DNA of 11,967 nucleotides from Chloroflexi bacterium RBG_16_60_22. GTDB taxonomy: Bacteria; Chloroflexota; Dehalococcoidia; Dehalococcoidales; RBG-16-60-22. The position numbers and the translations under genes are program-made. The DNA lies in the NCBI GenBank assembly GCA_001796935.1, contig MGNX01000116.1, forward strand, positions 4,362-16,328, read 5' to 3'. Below the pieces are notes generated by a model. That model made no database searches and was not told where the DNA came from. It worked only from the letters and a program-made list of their open reading frames with translations. Shown here piece by piece: positions 11,747-11,967 of this stretch (positions are counted from its first letter, which is position 1; each line of letters opens with the position of its first letter).

Positions 11747-11967
11747 ATGCCAGCGATGACGCACTCCCACGATGCCTCAACGGAGCCGGCATCCTTCCTG
11801 ATGGAAAATATCGGGCTCCTGCCGGTGGGTAAAGCGCTCGACGTGGCCATGGGGAACGGGAGGAACGCCATCTACCTGGCCGGGGCCGGTTTTACGGTAA
11901 CCGGCATCGATATCTCGGCGGAGACGGTGGCGGCAGCGCGGGAAGCGGCGCGGCGGGCCGGCGTCAC
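11747..11967 (+). CDS. Class I SAM-dependent methyltransferase, N-terminal part (cut by window end)
   Basis: The first 73 codons are visible and the frame is open to the end of the window. Motif I of Rossmann-fold methyltransferases is LDVAMGNGRN (31-40), followed by the acidic end of strand 2 at Asp55 (TGIDIS), both binding S-adenosylmethionine. The GNGRNA form with AGAGFTVTGIDIS resembles TehB/UbiE-like small methyltransferases, often annotated as tellurite resistance or thiopurine-type enzymes; the substrate cannot be told. ATG at 11747 is preferred because GAGG (11737-11740) lies 6 bases upstream; a second in-frame ATG at 11756 is possible. It lies 8 bases after wrbA and is therefore in the same operon. 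Confidence 0.8.
   Translation, partial: MPAMTHSHDASTEPASFLMENIGLLPVGKALDVAMGNGRNAIYLAGAGFTVTGIDISAETVAAAREAARRAGV

Noticed and set aside
10974..11792. 272-residue minus-strand frame over wrbA and the preceding gene
   Set aside because: Covers two real genes on the other strand with family motifs; low-complexity Gly/Ala/His-rich content marks it as a shadow.

Overview
This is a GC-rich bacterial chromosome segment that is densely coding, with short gaps, strong AGGAGG-type ribosome binding sites and several TTG start codons. The gene content (many non-haem iron and rubredoxin-type proteins, a NIL-domain ferredoxin paired with a UPF0280 protein, a probable non-discriminating AspRS) suggests a strict or facultative anaerobe. 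A Dehalococcoidia/Chloroflexota-type genome fits, but this is inferred from gene content and style only; no marker in the window proves it.

Layout. (1) 1-1122, plus strand: the 3' end of a PHP-domain protein, followed by a formyltransferase-like gene with its own Shine-Dalgarno sequence. (2) 1123-1348: a non-coding, MITE-like block built of nested inverted repeats, between convergent genes. (3) 1349-5137, minus strand: a compact protein synthesis, folding and degradation operon aspS-tig-clpP. It has a consensus promoter, and clpP overlaps tig by 4 bases (ATGA). (4) 5293-6434, plus strand: a NIL-domain 2[4Fe-4S] ferredoxin and a UPF0280/ApbE-like protein, a pair linked in methanogens to sulfur transfer in homocysteine synthesis. 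(5) 6444-7664, minus strand: a small unrecognised protein, a hemerythrin-like protein and a glutaredoxin. (6) 7665-7970: a 306-base divergent control region. (7) 7971-11967, plus strand: a ferritin-like protein with its own terminator, then flavin reductase, rubredoxin, a tandem-duplicated ferritin-like protein, Rieske protein, a rubrerythrin-type protein, WrbA flavoprotein and the start of a SAM methyltransferase.

The most interesting feature is the glutaredoxin at 7413-7664. Its active site reads T-P-T-UGA-P-Y-C, with an in-frame UGA exactly where the first redox cysteine belongs. A stable hairpin with GU in its apical loop starts 15 nt after the UGA. The gene has a near-consensus promoter and a Shine-Dalgarno sequence, and the frame is intact after the UGA. 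This is best read as a selenocysteine-containing glutaredoxin. Gene callers that treat UGA as stop would give only a headless 65-residue protein starting at Met19, or miss the gene.

Regions 5-7 read together as an oxygen and peroxide protection island for an anaerobe. A split version of high-molecular-weight rubredoxin (flavin reductase plus rubredoxin) could feed electrons to several diiron proteins (four ferritin-like sites and one hemerythrin site). A Rieske protein, a quinone reductase and a selenol thiol-reductase sit alongside. Two related perfect palindromes of the form GTNACGTNAC sit at two candidate promoters in the divergent region and are candidate operators for this island.
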